Positions 9,153 to 18,769 of a DNA stretch of 64,000 bases are shown here, piece by piece (the first letter of the stretch is position 1; each line of letters begins with the position of its first letter). Both the position numbers and the translations under genes were made by a program. Origin of the DNA: Robiginitomaculum sp. (lineage in GTDB: Bacteria > Pseudomonadota > Alphaproteobacteria > Caulobacterales > Maricaulaceae); assembly GCA_021776635.1 (NCBI GenBank), contig JAJFFN010000004.1, positions 29,457 to 93,456 of the forward strand, read 5' to 3'. Below the pieces are notes generated by a model, which saw only the letters and a list, made by a program, of their open reading frames with translations, did no database searches and was not told the DNA's origin.

Positions 9153-10405
9153 TATGCGTCTCCCGATAATACGGCTTTGGTAATCGAATCCGGTAGTGGT
9201 TTGGTCTTCTCTATCCATCCCATAATCGGCAGGATTGGGAAGAAATAAGCAAAGTAATACAAAGTCGCAATTCGCGAAACCCACTTAAAGCTCATACCGT
9301 GCTCACCAATAGGAATAGCAATATCGTCCGGAGAATTTGCACCGCACCAGCCAAGTATAAAGCCCATAACCAAGAATATAATAAAGAACCAACGGGTAAT
9401 CGGGCGGAATCGCATGGAGCGTACTTTAGCCGTGTCGAGCCAAGGTAGAACAAATAGAACGGCGATAGCCCCAAACATCAACATAATGCCCATCAACTTG
9501 TCGGGCACAGCCCGCAAGATTGCATAGAATGGCAAGAAATACCATTCTGGAACGATATGCGGCGGCGTCACCATAGGATTGGCACGCTGATAGTTATCGG
9601 CGTGACCTAGAGCGTCCGGTAGATAGAATACGAAAAGTGCGAAAATCAGCAAGAATACAGCAATCGCGAAGGCATCTTTCATGGTGTAGAAAGGATGGAA
9701 CGGCAGTGTATCCGACTTGGATTTAGGCTCGATACCAATAGGGTTGTTTTGGCCAACATGGTGTACAGCCCAAACATGCAGCCCGACAAGCGCACAAATA
9801 ATAAATGGCAGTAAGTAATGCAGTGAGAAGAACCGCTGCAAGGTCGGATTACCAATGGAATATCCACCGAGCAACCATTGTTGCAAACTCTCACCAACGA
9901 CAGGTATAGCACCAAAAAAGCCTGTAATAACAGTCGCACCCCAAAAGGACATTTGCCCCCAAGGCAATGTATAACCGAGGAACCCTGTGGCCATCATAAC
10001 AAGATAAATCAGACAACCGATAATCCATAAGAGTTCTCGCGGGTTCTTGTAGGAACCATAAAACATGCCCCTAAACATATGGATATAAACGGCCAAAAAG
10101 AACATGGACGCCCCAACCGCGTGCATAGGCTGTAAGAGCCAACCAAATGGTACATCGCGTCTGATGCGCTGTACACTGTCAAAGGCCAGATCAACATCCG
10201 GCGTATAATGCATTGCCAAGATAATGCCGGTAATGATCTGCGCCATAAGACACAATGTCAAAATACCACCAAATGCGTACCAGTAATTCAGGTTACGCGG
10301 GCTTGGAAAACCCATAAAATCAACGCCAAAACGAACGATTGGCAAGCGTTTATCGAGCCAGCGTTCAGCCGCATATTTCGGCTCATATGTTGAATGTCCA
10401 CTCAT
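9152..10405 (-). CDS. petB: Cytochrome b, bc1 complex subunit
   Basis: The 417-residue integral membrane, di-haem subunit that forms the quinol oxidation and quinone reduction sites. Visible signatures are the Qo-site stretch WGATVITGFFGAIPVVG, the PEWYFLPFYAILR motif and paired histidines in transmembrane helices (AMHYTPD, HAVGASMF, HYLLPF, HHVGQNNP). Its length and hydrophobic pattern of about eight to nine helices match the mitochondrial-type, unsplit cytochrome b of alphaproteobacteria. It sits four bases downstream of the Rieske gene. Confidence 0.98.
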   Translation of the reverse strand: MSGHSTYEPKYAAERWLDKRLPIVRFGVDFMGFPSPRNLNYWYAFGGILTLCLMAQIITGIILAMHYTPDVDLAFDSVQRIRRDVPFGWLLQPMHAVGASMFFLAVYIHMFRGMFYGSYKNPRELLWIIGCLIYLVMMATGFLGYTLPWGQMSFWGATVITGFFGAIPVVGESLQQWLLGGYSIGNPTLQRFFSLHYLLPFIICALVGLHVWAVHHVGQNNPIGIEPKSKSDTLPFHPFYTMKDAFAIAVFLLIFALFVFYLPDALGHADNYQRANPMVTPPHIVPEWYFLPFYAILRAVPDKLMGIMLMFGAIAVLFVLPWLDTAKVRSMRFRPITRWFFIIFLVMGFILGWCGANSPDDIAIPIGEHGMSFKWVSRIATLYYFAYFFPILPIMGWIEKTKPLPDSITKAVLSGDA

Positions 10406-10409
10406 ATTC

Positions 10410-10979
10410 TTATCCTACTTTAATGACAGTATCGGAAATATATGTATATTCCGGGATTGGTAAGTTTAAAGGTGCCGGACCCTGACGAATGCGTCCCGAT
10501 GTGTCGTAGTGGGAACCGTGACACGGACAGTACCAACCGCCAAATTTACCTTGTGCATCGATTTTGCCCTGCTCACCAACCGGGATACAGCCAAAGTGTG
10601 TACACACCCCGACCATAACCAAAAGGCGCTTATCGATGACACCAGAAGTATTCGGAACGAAACGATCATCATCTGTCTGTGGATCGCGTAAGCTTGCTAC
10701 GTCAACGGCGTCAGCCGCATCTATTTCGGCTTGTGTCCGGAAACGAACAAAAACGGGCTTACCGCGCCAAAGGACTTTTAGCTGTTGACCCTCAGAAATT
10801 TTGGAAAGATCAATTTCAATTGATCCGGCCGCGCGTGTATCAGCGGCGGCGCTCATTTGTGTCACCAGTGGCCAAGCAAATGCACCTGCACCAACTGCTG
10901 CAGTTGCCGCCGTAGCTATATATATAAAATCGCGGCGCGTAGGCTCACCATTCTCGTCAAACTTATCTGTATCAGACAT
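10410..10979 (-). CDS. petA: Ubiquinol-cytochrome c reductase iron-sulfur subunit (Rieske)
   Basis: A 189-residue Rieske protein. Box 1 CTHFGC and box 2 CPCHGS, which bind the 2Fe-2S cluster, are intact near residues 130 and 151. The N-terminus has a twin-arginine-like TRRDF followed by a hydrophobic anchor, as usual for the Tat-exported subunit. I prefer the ATG at 10979 because AAGGA lies five bases upstream; the ATG at 10985 overlaps that ribosome site. It is first in the bc1 operon, and its promoter must lie in the 172-base divergent gap with trmL. Confidence 0.96.
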   Translation of the reverse strand: MSDTDKFDENGEPTRRDFIYIATAATAAVGAGAFAWPLVTQMSAAADTRAAGSIEIDLSKISEGQQLKVLWRGKPVFVRFRTQAEIDAADAVDVASLRDPQTDDDRFVPNTSGVIDKRLLVMVGVCTHFGCIPVGEQGKIDAQGKFGGWYCPCHGSHYDTSGRIRQGPAPLNLPIPEYTYISDTVIKVG

Positions 10980-11157
10980 GTTCATCCTTTTCTATGTTTG
11001 GAATTTTTATAAAAGATATGACCAAGCATAACTATAAAGAATTCCCCCTCAAACAAATCTGCGACATTACGCCGCGAATTTGCCTTTACTTAGTCGGTTG
11101 TTTAAGGGAAGGACGAGAAAATACCAAGTAAATATCGCCTAGGAATCGAAAGTTTTC

Positions 11158-11607
11158 ATGAAAATTGTCCTGTACCAGCCAGATATTGCCCAAAACCTAG
11201 GCGCGGCCATGCGGTTATGTGCGTGTTTCGAGGTTTCCTTAGCTGTCATAGAGCCCTGCGGCTTCCCCCTAACAGCCAAGGCTCTTCGCAGAACAGCTAT
11301 GGATTACGCCGCAAATACAGAGCTGATTCGCTATAAAAATTGGTCTGATTTCATCGACAAACAAAACGTAATGGGCGGACGGGTTATCCTGTTGAGCACC
11401 AAGGCCAGTACGCCGATTACTGATTTTAAGTTTCGTGAAAGTGACATTTTGCTGTTTGGCCGTGAAAGCGCCGGCGTACCAGACGAAGTCCACGCAGCAA
11501 GCCACGAGCGTCTCCACATCCCGATTAGTAAAAACGCACGTTCGCTAAATCTGGTCAGCAGCGCGAGCATAGCATTGTTCGAAGCACTAAGACAGACTGG
11601 GTTTTAA
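11158..11607 (+). CDS. trmL: tRNA (cytidine(34)-2'-O)-methyltransferase (SPOUT family)
   Basis: A 149-residue SpoU/TrmL-type methyltransferase that would modify the wobble base of tRNA-Leu. The family opening ALYQPDIAQN-like segment appears here as LYQPDIAQNLGA. The C-terminal trefoil-knot SAM-binding motif LLFGRESAGVP (near residue 100) and the IPISKNARSLNL segment are also present. The compact length without an N-terminal domain is typical of TrmL. It diverges from the bc1 operon, a common alphaproteobacterial arrangement. Confidence 0.92.
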   Translation: MKIVLYQPDIAQNLGAAMRLCACFEVSLAVIEPCGFPLTAKALRRTAMDYAANTELIRYKNWSDFIDKQNVMGGRVILLSTKASTPITDFKFRESDILLFGRESAGVPDEVHAASHERLHIPISKNARSLNLVSSASIALFEALRQTGF

Positions 11608-11705
11608 AAATAACTGACACTATTTACACTTGAGACTCTATCTTGCAGTAAGTACATAATTGAGATACGTTAGTGCAATAAAATAACAACAAGAATGGAT
11701 AAAAC

Positions 11706-12770
11706 ATGAAAAAATGGGGAATTCGTATTGGGACCGTACTGCTTGTTTTGCTCGTACTCGGTTTTGTTTTTAAAGGTAAAATTGTGAATGCCCTGATTAA
11801 GTCCAGCATCGCACCCAATGAGAATTTCGCCGCTTACACACCGCCTCTTGCACCAGATTATGCAAGCGATACTACGTGGGCCGCCCTTCCGCAAAAACAA
11901 GGAGGGTCAAATTTTACGCCGGACGAACTTGTCAAAAGTGATGGCAAAAAAGATGTTGCAGTGTTTTTTATCCATCCTACAACCTATTATTCTAAGCTTG
12001 GCTGGAATGCTCCTATTGATGAGGCCGAGTCTAAAGGTCGAATTGATGATTTAGTCATGCCCGGCCAAGCAAGTGTGTTTAATTTGTGCTGTGATATATA
12101 TGCACCCTATTACCGCCAGGCAACTTTGTGGTCGTATTGGGTAAAAGAAGATGGTGGCCAAGATGCATTGGATTTGGCTTATGAGGATGTCGAGCGGGCT
12201 TTTGATGCGTTTTTGAGCCGTATTGGCTCACGCCCATTCATTCTAGCAGGTCACAGCCAAGGCGGACATCATCTTGAAACGCTCCTTACAAAACGGATTA
12301 GCGGCACAGGACTTCTTGAGCGGATGATTGCCGCTTACCCTGTTGGTATTGCCATAAACCCTGAACCATTTTCACAAGCTGCCCCCGATATATCGGTGTG
12401 TGAAACAGCGGTACAAACCGGTTGCTTCGTCACATGGAATACGCGCGGATCAAAATCTGCTATCTGGGATGAAATGAACGGCGCAGTTTGCGTCAATCCA
12501 CTTAGTTGGAAAGCAGACGGCATTGCTATCTCGGCAGATAAAAACTCGGGCTCTTTAACGATTGGCGAGAAAACCCGATTGGATACGGGGGTATCCAGTG
12601 CGCAGTGTCAAAAAGACAAGCTCTTGGTGGGTGAATTCCAAACTGATATTTATGAGGGTCTCAAATTAAATTGGGGTAAAGATAACTTTCATGTCTTAGA
12701 TTATGGCTTATTCTATGCAAGCATTCGCCAAAACGCGTTTGACCGCGTTCAGGCCTACCAAGTTGAATAA
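11706..12770 (+). CDS. DUF3089 domain-containing alpha/beta hydrolase-like protein
   Basis: A 354-residue protein with an N-terminal transmembrane or uncleaved signal segment (TVLLVLLVLGFVFKG) and a DUF3089 domain. FFIHPTTYY near residue 82 and the nucleophile elbow AGHSQGGHH near residue 182 point to an alpha/beta-hydrolase fold. The serine hydrolase activity is inferred and the substrate is unknown. Several cysteines (NLCCDIY, CETAVQTGC) suggest an oxidising, extracytoplasmic location. It is monocistronic and convergent with the DUF885 pair. Confidence 0.85.
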   Translation: MKKWGIRIGTVLLVLLVLGFVFKGKIVNALIKSSIAPNENFAAYTPPLAPDYASDTTWAALPQKQGGSNFTPDELVKSDGKKDVAVFFIHPTTYYSKLGWNAPIDEAESKGRIDDLVMPGQASVFNLCCDIYAPYYRQATLWSYWVKEDGGQDALDLAYEDVERAFDAFLSRIGSRPFILAGHSQGGHHLETLLTKRISGTGLLERMIAAYPVGIAINPEPFSQAAPDISVCETAVQTGCFVTWNTRGSKSAIWDEMNGAVCVNPLSWKADGIAISADKNSGSLTIGEKTRLDTGVSSAQCQKDKLLVGEFQTDIYEGLKLNWGKDNFHVLDYGLFYASIRQNAFDRVQAYQVE

Positions 12771-12800
12771 ACCATAATCCAAGTTCGTTCTTTCTCGGGT

Positions 12801-14633
12801 CTAACCTTTTGCCGCAACCCAAGCATCAACTCGCTCTTCCATAATTGACAGTGGAACTGGGCCGGAACTGATAATGACATCGTGGTATTCACGGATATCG
12901 AATTTATCGCCAAGCTTCGTTTTAGCTGCTTCGCGCAAGGTTAAAATTTTGAGCATGCCGATTTTGTAAGCTGTCGCCTGCCCCGGCATAATGATGTAGC
13001 GTTCAATAGCTTTGATACAATCATTTTCCGCGTTGGGTGTATTGTTAATGAGATAATCGATGGCTTCTTGCCGCGTCCACTTTTTATCGTGCAGCCCCGT
13101 ATCAACAACTAACCGTGCGGCCCGCCAAAGCTCCATAGCAAGGCGCCCAAAATCTGAATAAGGGTCGGCGTAGAAACCCATCTCTTTGGGTAGGTATTCT
13201 GAATACAGCCCCCAACCTTCCGAGTAAGCCGTAAAGCGACCAAATTTGCGAAATTTAGGTACGTTTTCCAACTCCATTTGAATAGCGATTTGCATATGGT
13301 GCCCCGGAATACCTTCATGATAAGCAAGAGCTTCCATCTGGTATTTTGGCATATCGGTAATTTCGTAAAGATTGGCGTAATACGTTCCCGGCGTTGTACC
13401 GTCTGCGGATGGTTGGTTGTAAAAAGCTTTGCCCGCAGATTTTTCGCGAAATGCCTCAACCTTTTTGACAATTAGATCCGCCTTTGGTTTGACGATAAAT
13501 ACATCATCAAGTTTCGTTTTCATTGTCCCGATAATACTATCAGCATCCTTTAGATAAGCATCCCTACCTGCATCACTGTCTTCATAATATTGTGCAGGAT
13601 CATTTTGAACTTTGGCGAAAAACTCTTGCAATGTGCCCTCAAAACCAACTTGCTTCATGATGCCGCGCATTTCGCCGTGAATACGGGCAACCTCTGACAG
13701 ACCGAGGTCATGGATTTCTGTGGCGGACATATCCGTCGTCGTCATACGTTTAAGACGGGTCGCATAATATTCCGCCCCGTCCGGTAATTTCCATGCACCA
13801 TCATCAGTGTTCGCATTCGCCTGCATGATTTTCATTTCTGCAATCAGGTTTTCATAGGCAGGTTTAAACGATGTTTGAAACGCGGTTACAGCATCTGTCG
13901 TCAGCTTTTCGCGCTGCTCGTCTGTAATGTCTAATTTGCCAATTTTCTTGGTAAAATCTGCCATCAAAGCTGACGGCTCACCGTCAGTAAATGGCCCGCC
14001 AACAATAATGTTTTTGGCATCGCGTATAACATGGGCATAAACATAGAGCGGCGGCTGAATACCATTTGCTGCACTGGTTTTTTCGTTTTCAACTTGTACA
14101 CCTAAATACTCTTTCACGCCGTTCAGCCTTGCAATATAAGCTTCAGCATCACTGAGCGTATCGACGCGGTGACGGTTAATCAGAAAAGCCGGAATATTGG
14201 ATTGCACACCAAACATTTGGTTAAATGCATAGCCGTAGTCCCACCATTTAACGCCGTCGATTTCTTGCTGGCTTTGGATTTCAGCCAAACGATAAGACAA
14301 TTGATGATCAGCATCTAAATCGTCCATTTTAAACGTCGCGCGCATATGTGCTAAATCGCGTTTCGTTTGCTCAACACCCTCAAGGTAGAAAGCTTTGCTT
14401 GGGTCGTTCCATTTGTCATAGTCTTGCTTCATACCCAGCGTGGTCATAAATTGCGGGCTTTTGTGCACGGCATCCATAAATACGGTTTCGAACCAAGCAT
14501 CCAGTTTTTGGTTTTGGTTTTGTGTGTCTTCACTGACGGCAGGTGTTAATGTTTCATCTGCAGGCTTAGTTTCGCTCTGTGAGCACGCGCCTAGAGCTAA
14601 TACACAAGCGGTAAGTATCAAGTATTTCTTCAT
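12801..14633 (-). CDS. DUF885 family lipoprotein (putative metallopeptidase), copy 2
   Basis: A 610-residue DUF885 protein with a lipoprotein signal (LALGAC, cysteine near residue 16) and a zinc-peptidase-like HEGIPGH motif near residue 440, followed by the family segment YSEGWGLYSEYLPKEMG. The membership is clear, but the substrate is unknown; membership in a metallopeptidase clan is inferred from the HExxxH-type motif and the downstream E-containing helix. It is 14 bases downstream of a 614-residue paralogue in the same direction. The two are probably cotranscribed and arose by tandem duplication. Confidence 0.9.
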   Translation of the reverse strand: MKKYLILTACVLALGACSQSETKPADETLTPAVSEDTQNQNQKLDAWFETVFMDAVHKSPQFMTTLGMKQDYDKWNDPSKAFYLEGVEQTKRDLAHMRATFKMDDLDADHQLSYRLAEIQSQQEIDGVKWWDYGYAFNQMFGVQSNIPAFLINRHRVDTLSDAEAYIARLNGVKEYLGVQVENEKTSAANGIQPPLYVYAHVIRDAKNIIVGGPFTDGEPSALMADFTKKIGKLDITDEQREKLTTDAVTAFQTSFKPAYENLIAEMKIMQANANTDDGAWKLPDGAEYYATRLKRMTTTDMSATEIHDLGLSEVARIHGEMRGIMKQVGFEGTLQEFFAKVQNDPAQYYEDSDAGRDAYLKDADSIIGTMKTKLDDVFIVKPKADLIVKKVEAFREKSAGKAFYNQPSADGTTPGTYYANLYEITDMPKYQMEALAYHEGIPGHHMQIAIQMELENVPKFRKFGRFTAYSEGWGLYSEYLPKEMGFYADPYSDFGRLAMELWRAARLVVDTGLHDKKWTRQEAIDYLINNTPNAENDCIKAIERYIIMPGQATAYKIGMLKILTLREAAKTKLGDKFDIREYHDVIISSGPVPLSIMEERVDAWVAAKG

Positions 14634-14647
14634 GGGTTCTTCCTTCT

Positions 14648-16492
14648 TTATTGCTGTAATTTTTTATTGTCTATCCATTCATTGACCAGTTCTTCGAGTA
14701 AAGACAGCGGTACAGAACCATTGGCCAAAACGACATCGTGAAATTCACGAATATCGAATGTGTCGCCAAGTTTTGCTTGAGCATGTTTCTTGAGGCTGCC
14801 GATTTTGAGCATACCGATTTTATAGGCGGTTGCTTGCCCCGGCCAGACGATATAGCGGTCAATCTCGGCGCGGATATCGCCTTCGGGATTGGCGATATTT
14901 TCCAGCATATACTGCACAGCTTGTTCACGCGTCCATTTTTTTGAATGTATGCCCGTATCGACCACCAAACGCGCAGCGCGGAATATCTCCATAGAGAGCC
15001 GCCCGAAATCACTATAAGGATCGGTATACATGCCAAGCTCGGCTGGGACACTTTCTGCATATAACCCCCAACCTTCAATATAAGCCGTGTGATTGCCTTG
15101 CTTACGGAACTCCGGTATCCCCTCAAGTTCCATTGCAATAGCAATTTGCATATGATGTCCGGGAATGCCCTCGTGATATGCTAGTGCCTGCATCAAATAT
15201 GTTGGTTGAAAACGCACATCTTTAAGATTGACAAAATAAGCCCCGGGCCTTGAGCCATCCAAAGACGGTTGCTCATAGAAAGCGAAAGCTGCCGAGGCTT
15301 CACGGAACGGCTCAACCCTTTTGACAATCATATCCGCTTTGGGTTTAGTTATGAATAGATCATCCAGTTTGAGCTTCATCTCATCGATTACAACCCTAGC
15401 CTCAGTCATATATTGTGTCCGGCCTGCATCGTCATTGGACAATGTAAATTGCGGGTCCGTACGCAAGAAATTATAGAAATCTTGCAAACTACCTTCAAAC
15501 TCTACCTGAGCCATAATTTTGCGCATTTCGCCCTGAATACGAGCAACTTCGGCAAGACCGATATTGTGAATTTCATCTGCCGTTAATTCAGTGGTCGTCG
15601 CATAATTGAGTTGTGACTGATAATAAGCTGCACCGTCCGGTAGTTTCCATACGCCATCATCATCATTAGAGACCTCTTCGTGGGCTGCAAACATAACGAT
15701 TAAATTTTCATAAGCAGGCGCCACAGATGTGAGCAAGGCTTGCTTTGCTAGTTCCGACAACACATCTTTGTCAGCTTGACTAACGTCTTTTAGGTTCGCG
15801 ATTTTAGATTTAATGTCAGCATAAAGCGGGCTGTCATTTCCGTCGGTAAATGGTGCGCCCGAAATCACATTTCGAGACGTTTTGATCAATTTTGCGTAGG
15901 CAAATTTAGGTAACAAAATACCGGTACTTGCCTGCGCTTCTGCGCGGGCTTGGTACTGTCCTAAATAACGCTCGGTCGCATTCAAGCGTGCAATATAAGC
16001 GCGAGCATCTTCGGCGGTTTTTACAGCATGAAAATTGACCATGAAGGTTGGAAGCTCGCCGTGCGGCCCGAACATATGGTCAAATACATATTCATGACCG
16101 GCAAATTCATGCCTCGATTCAGAAACATCCCCATTATACTCAAACAAACGGTAAGAAATTTTGCCTTGCCTATCCAGATTTGCGAGGTTGAATTGGGCAC
16201 GCATATCGGCAACAGATTTTTGTTCCAACGCATATGCCTCATCAAGAGCTATTTGTGAAACATCATCGAGTTTATCCAAGCCATCTTGCATACCAAAATA
16301 GGTCTGAGTAATTGGCGACTTTGCCAATTCTTCTTGGTAGCGCGCCGCAAACCAATCGTTTATTGCTTCTGTTTGCGATTCCACCTTATCGATTTTTGGT
16401 GTATCTGAGCCAGAACAAGCCACTAACCCGGTCGTTAGTAACGTAGCTGCAAGAACACTTAAAACATTTCGGCCAATCAAATGTTTAAACAT
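14648..16492 (-). CDS. DUF885 family lipoprotein (putative metallopeptidase), copy 1
   Basis: A 614-residue paralogue of the next gene, with lipobox LVAC, the YHEGIPGHH motif and the AYIEGWGLYAESVP segment. I chose the ATG at 16492 because GGGGA sits just upstream and the lipoprotein signal begins there; the ATG at 16522 would add ten residues before the signal peptide. Both copies keep all visible metal-site residues, so neither looks degenerate. Outer or inner membrane anchoring on the periplasmic side is inferred from the lipobox. Confidence 0.9.
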   Translation of the reverse strand: MFKHLIGRNVLSVLAATLLTTGLVACSGSDTPKIDKVESQTEAINDWFAARYQEELAKSPITQTYFGMQDGLDKLDDVSQIALDEAYALEQKSVADMRAQFNLANLDRQGKISYRLFEYNGDVSESRHEFAGHEYVFDHMFGPHGELPTFMVNFHAVKTAEDARAYIARLNATERYLGQYQARAEAQASTGILLPKFAYAKLIKTSRNVISGAPFTDGNDSPLYADIKSKIANLKDVSQADKDVLSELAKQALLTSVAPAYENLIVMFAAHEEVSNDDDGVWKLPDGAAYYQSQLNYATTTELTADEIHNIGLAEVARIQGEMRKIMAQVEFEGSLQDFYNFLRTDPQFTLSNDDAGRTQYMTEARVVIDEMKLKLDDLFITKPKADMIVKRVEPFREASAAFAFYEQPSLDGSRPGAYFVNLKDVRFQPTYLMQALAYHEGIPGHHMQIAIAMELEGIPEFRKQGNHTAYIEGWGLYAESVPAELGMYTDPYSDFGRLSMEIFRAARLVVDTGIHSKKWTREQAVQYMLENIANPEGDIRAEIDRYIVWPGQATAYKIGMLKIGSLKKHAQAKLGDTFDIREFHDVVLANGSVPLSLLEELVNEWIDNKKLQQ

Positions 16493-16611
16493 ATTATCCC
16501 CATATGATTTTTTAAGCTTCAAACTTTATACAGACTTATCGATAAAAGGAAAGCGAATACACTTTATTATAAGTCATGGGTTTCTTGCATGGGAAAAAGA
16601 AACTGGGATTT

Positions 16612-17163
16612 TCATTTCCATTTAATGGAACAGCCCATTGACGGGGTTTGGTTTTTGGGGCCATGTCCAGTATCTGCAATCTGTTCCATGGCTTCATACA
16701 ATTCCCGGCGAACATCGGGGGCCGCAGGATTACGCCCGCTCTCATCAAGCCTACCACGATATTGCAGGCCTGCATCTTTATCAAAACCGAAAAAGTCTGG
16801 CGTACAAACTGCGTCATAAGTCCGCGCAATATTTTGTGTGGCATCATGTAAATATGGGAATGCAAACCCCGCACGCGCCACCTGTTCACGCATGCCGTTT
16901 GGCCCGTCTTGTGGATAATTGATAATATCATTAGACCCAATAGCCGCAACACCGATACCGAGCTTGGCCAAGTCTTTGGCCGTGCGCGCCAAACGTTCCT
17001 CTATGGCCAATACATAAGGGCAATGGTTTGAGATAAACATTAATAACGTACCATTTTCCCCCGCAATATCTGTAAACGAATAAATATTCCCGTCCAGTCC
17101 AGGTAATTTAAAATTTGGAGCTTTCCATCCAAAATCGCATATTGGCGAGTGCATCAAGGCCAT
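16612..17163 (-). CDS. Thioredoxin-fold (AhpC/TSA-like) protein
   Basis: A 183-residue cytosolic protein with a thioredoxin-fold redoxin domain. In place of the usual CxxC it carries SNHCPYV near residue 48, the pattern of a widespread peroxiredoxin-like family with one catalytic cysteine. A second cysteine in DAVCTPDFF near 118 precedes the cis-proline segment. Reductase or peroxidase activity is inferred from the fold only. It sits one base from rpe and is read in the same direction, so the two are likely cotranscribed. Confidence 0.87.
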   Translation of the reverse strand: MALMHSPICDFGWKAPNFKLPGLDGNIYSFTDIAGENGTLLMFISNHCPYVLAIEERLARTAKDLAKLGIGVAAIGSNDIINYPQDGPNGMREQVARAGFAFPYLHDATQNIARTYDAVCTPDFFGFDKDAGLQYRGRLDESGRNPAAPDVRRELYEAMEQIADTGHGPKNQTPSMGCSIKWK

Positions 17164-17164
17164 A

Positions 17165-17839
17165 TTATATCACCGCATTTGCGGCATCCCTTATAGCCTT
17201 AATATTTGCAGCATAGACGCTTTCATCTTGGGCACCCTTACCAAATACGGCGGAACCTGCAACCAACACATCTGCGCCCGCTTCTGCGACTAAGGGGGCC
17301 GTGCTTGGGTTAATGCCGCCGTCGACTTCTATCAGAATATCCCGCTTGCCAAACATTGTTTTAAGATCACGAATTTTCTGAATTTGTGAGGGCAAAAAGC
17401 TTTGCCCGCCAAATCCCGGGTTAACTGACATGACGATAACAAGATCAAGCCTATCAAGCACATTTTCAATAATACTAATCGGTGTAGAAGGGTTTAGCGC
17501 GACGCCCGCCTTGACGCCCAACTCGCGAATAACTTGTAATGTCCTGTCTAGATGAGGGTGGGCTTCGGGATGGACGGATATATAATCCGCACCCGCATGC
17601 GCAAATGCCCCCAGGAGTGCATCCGCAGGTTCAATCATCAAATGCACATCCATCACAGTTTTAATATGCGGGCGTATCCATTTACAGACCCCAGGCCCTA
17701 TGGTTAAGTTTGGTACATAATGATTGTCCATAACATCCACATGCACCCAATCACATCCACCTGCCTCAATAGCTCGTATTTCATTGCCAAGTTGGGCAAA
17801 GTCGGCGGATAATATGGACGGTGAAATCTTGATGGACAT
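17165..17839 (-). CDS. rpe: Ribulose-phosphate 3-epimerase
   Basis: A 224-residue TIM-barrel enzyme interconverting ribulose 5-phosphate and xylulose 5-phosphate in the pentose phosphate pathway. Visible marks are the opening ISPSILSADFAQLG, the metal-binding HVDVMDNHYVPN near residue 34, the VNPGFGGQSF loop near 142 and the EVDGGIN segment near 177. The next gene downstream is a thioredoxin-fold gene one base away. The length is standard and the start is unambiguous. Confidence 0.96.
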   Translation of the reverse strand: MSIKISPSILSADFAQLGNEIRAIEAGGCDWVHVDVMDNHYVPNLTIGPGVCKWIRPHIKTVMDVHLMIEPADALLGAFAHAGADYISVHPEAHPHLDRTLQVIRELGVKAGVALNPSTPISIIENVLDRLDLVIVMSVNPGFGGQSFLPSQIQKIRDLKTMFGKRDILIEVDGGINPSTAPLVAEAGADVLVAGSAVFGKGAQDESVYAANIKAIRDAANAVI

Positions 17840-17997
17840 TACAACTTTCCCTTAAAACAACTTTCTCTCTAAAGAAGCGCCGGACTAACTTAACCAGCCT
17901 AGGTATTTTACTCACCTCAATTTGGAATGTCTCAAACGTTCTTGCAAGCCCTTTATGCTTTTTCACGAATTACTACACTGTTTTTGGTCACTAAGCC

Positions 17998-18411
17998 TTA
18001 ATTTGTTGCTTTTTCACGCAAACGGGAGAAGTGATCGTCCCATCCTTTATCGTGGCTAGACAGCATTTCAAAAGTATCAGATGGCGCGTCTTCGAAACCG
18101 TAATGGTTGAGTTTTAACACAGTGCCGCCATGGGCTTCAGATAGATTCCATTCAACGGTTGTTTCAACACCCTGCAAAAAATTATGTGTAAATGTATAGA
18201 TAAGCGTATGTGGTTTATCGGCTTTTATTACCCTGCCCCATAGCATGTCTTCGCCTTTGTCATTCAACAGCGTATATTTATTGCCCTTGACCAAGTCTGT
18301 ACTAGCGGGATGAAACCATTCACCTAATTTTGATTTGTCGGTTAGGTATGTCCAAACTTTTCTAGGCGTTGCTTTGATAAAGATGGTTTTTTCTATTCTC
18401 GTATGCGTCAT
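17998..18411 (-). CDS. SRPBCC (AHSA1-like) domain protein
   Basis: A 137-residue START/SRPBCC-fold protein. The opening IEKTIFIKATPRKVWTYLTD and the closing region HDKGWDDHFSRL are typical of Aha1-like ligand-binding proteins. The start at 18411 overlaps the ArsR stop codon by four bases (ATGA), so it is translationally coupled to that regulator. ArsR-SRPBCC pairs are common, and the SRPBCC partner may bind a small hydrophobic ligand. The ligand here is unknown. Confidence 0.87.
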   Translation of the reverse strand: MTHTRIEKTIFIKATPRKVWTYLTDKSKLGEWFHPASTDLVKGNKYTLLNDKGEDMLWGRVIKADKPHTLIYTFTHNFLQGVETTVEWNLSEAHGGTVLKLNHYGFEDAPSDTFEMLSSHDKGWDDHFSRLREKATN

Positions 18412-18764
18412 GTGTCTTCCTCTATTGCTGATTTTAAATTGTTGAGTTTTTCGTCCCAAAAACGGTTATATTGTGATACCCAGTCCGCGACGGATTTAAG
18501 TGATTGTGGGCACAAGCTATTGATGCGCTCCCTACCTTGCTTTTCAACGGTAATTATGTTCCCGTCCTTAAGAACCACTAAATGCTTGGCGATGGCTGGT
18601 CGGGACATATCAAAGTTTTGCGCGATTTCATTCACTGACAAGGATTGCTCCGCCAACATGCCGATAATGGTTCTGCGGGTCGGATCTGCGATGGCTTTGA
18701 AAATGGCTTGTTTAGATTGTTGTTGCCTAGATATTAGTTGCCTAGTTTGCTTTTGATTGATCAT
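18408..18764 (-). CDS. ArsR/SmtB-family winged-helix regulator
   Basis: A 118-residue helix-turn-helix repressor. The ADPTRRTIIGMLAE opening and the recognition region SVNEIAQNFDMSRPAIAKHL (about residues 43-62) are typical of ArsR proteins. No cysteine metal site (CxC) is seen, so it belongs with the non-metal ArsR proteins that partner SRPBCC domains. Immediately upstream are two AACC-N4-GGTT inverted repeats that probably form its operator, one of them overlapping its ribosome site. Autorepression is inferred. Confidence 0.9.
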   Translation of the reverse strand: MINQKQTRQLISRQQQSKQAIFKAIADPTRRTIIGMLAEQSLSVNEIAQNFDMSRPAIAKHLVVLKDGNIITVEKQGRERINSLCPQSLKSVADWVSQYNRFWDEKLNNLKSAIEEDT

Positions 18765-18769
18765 AATAA

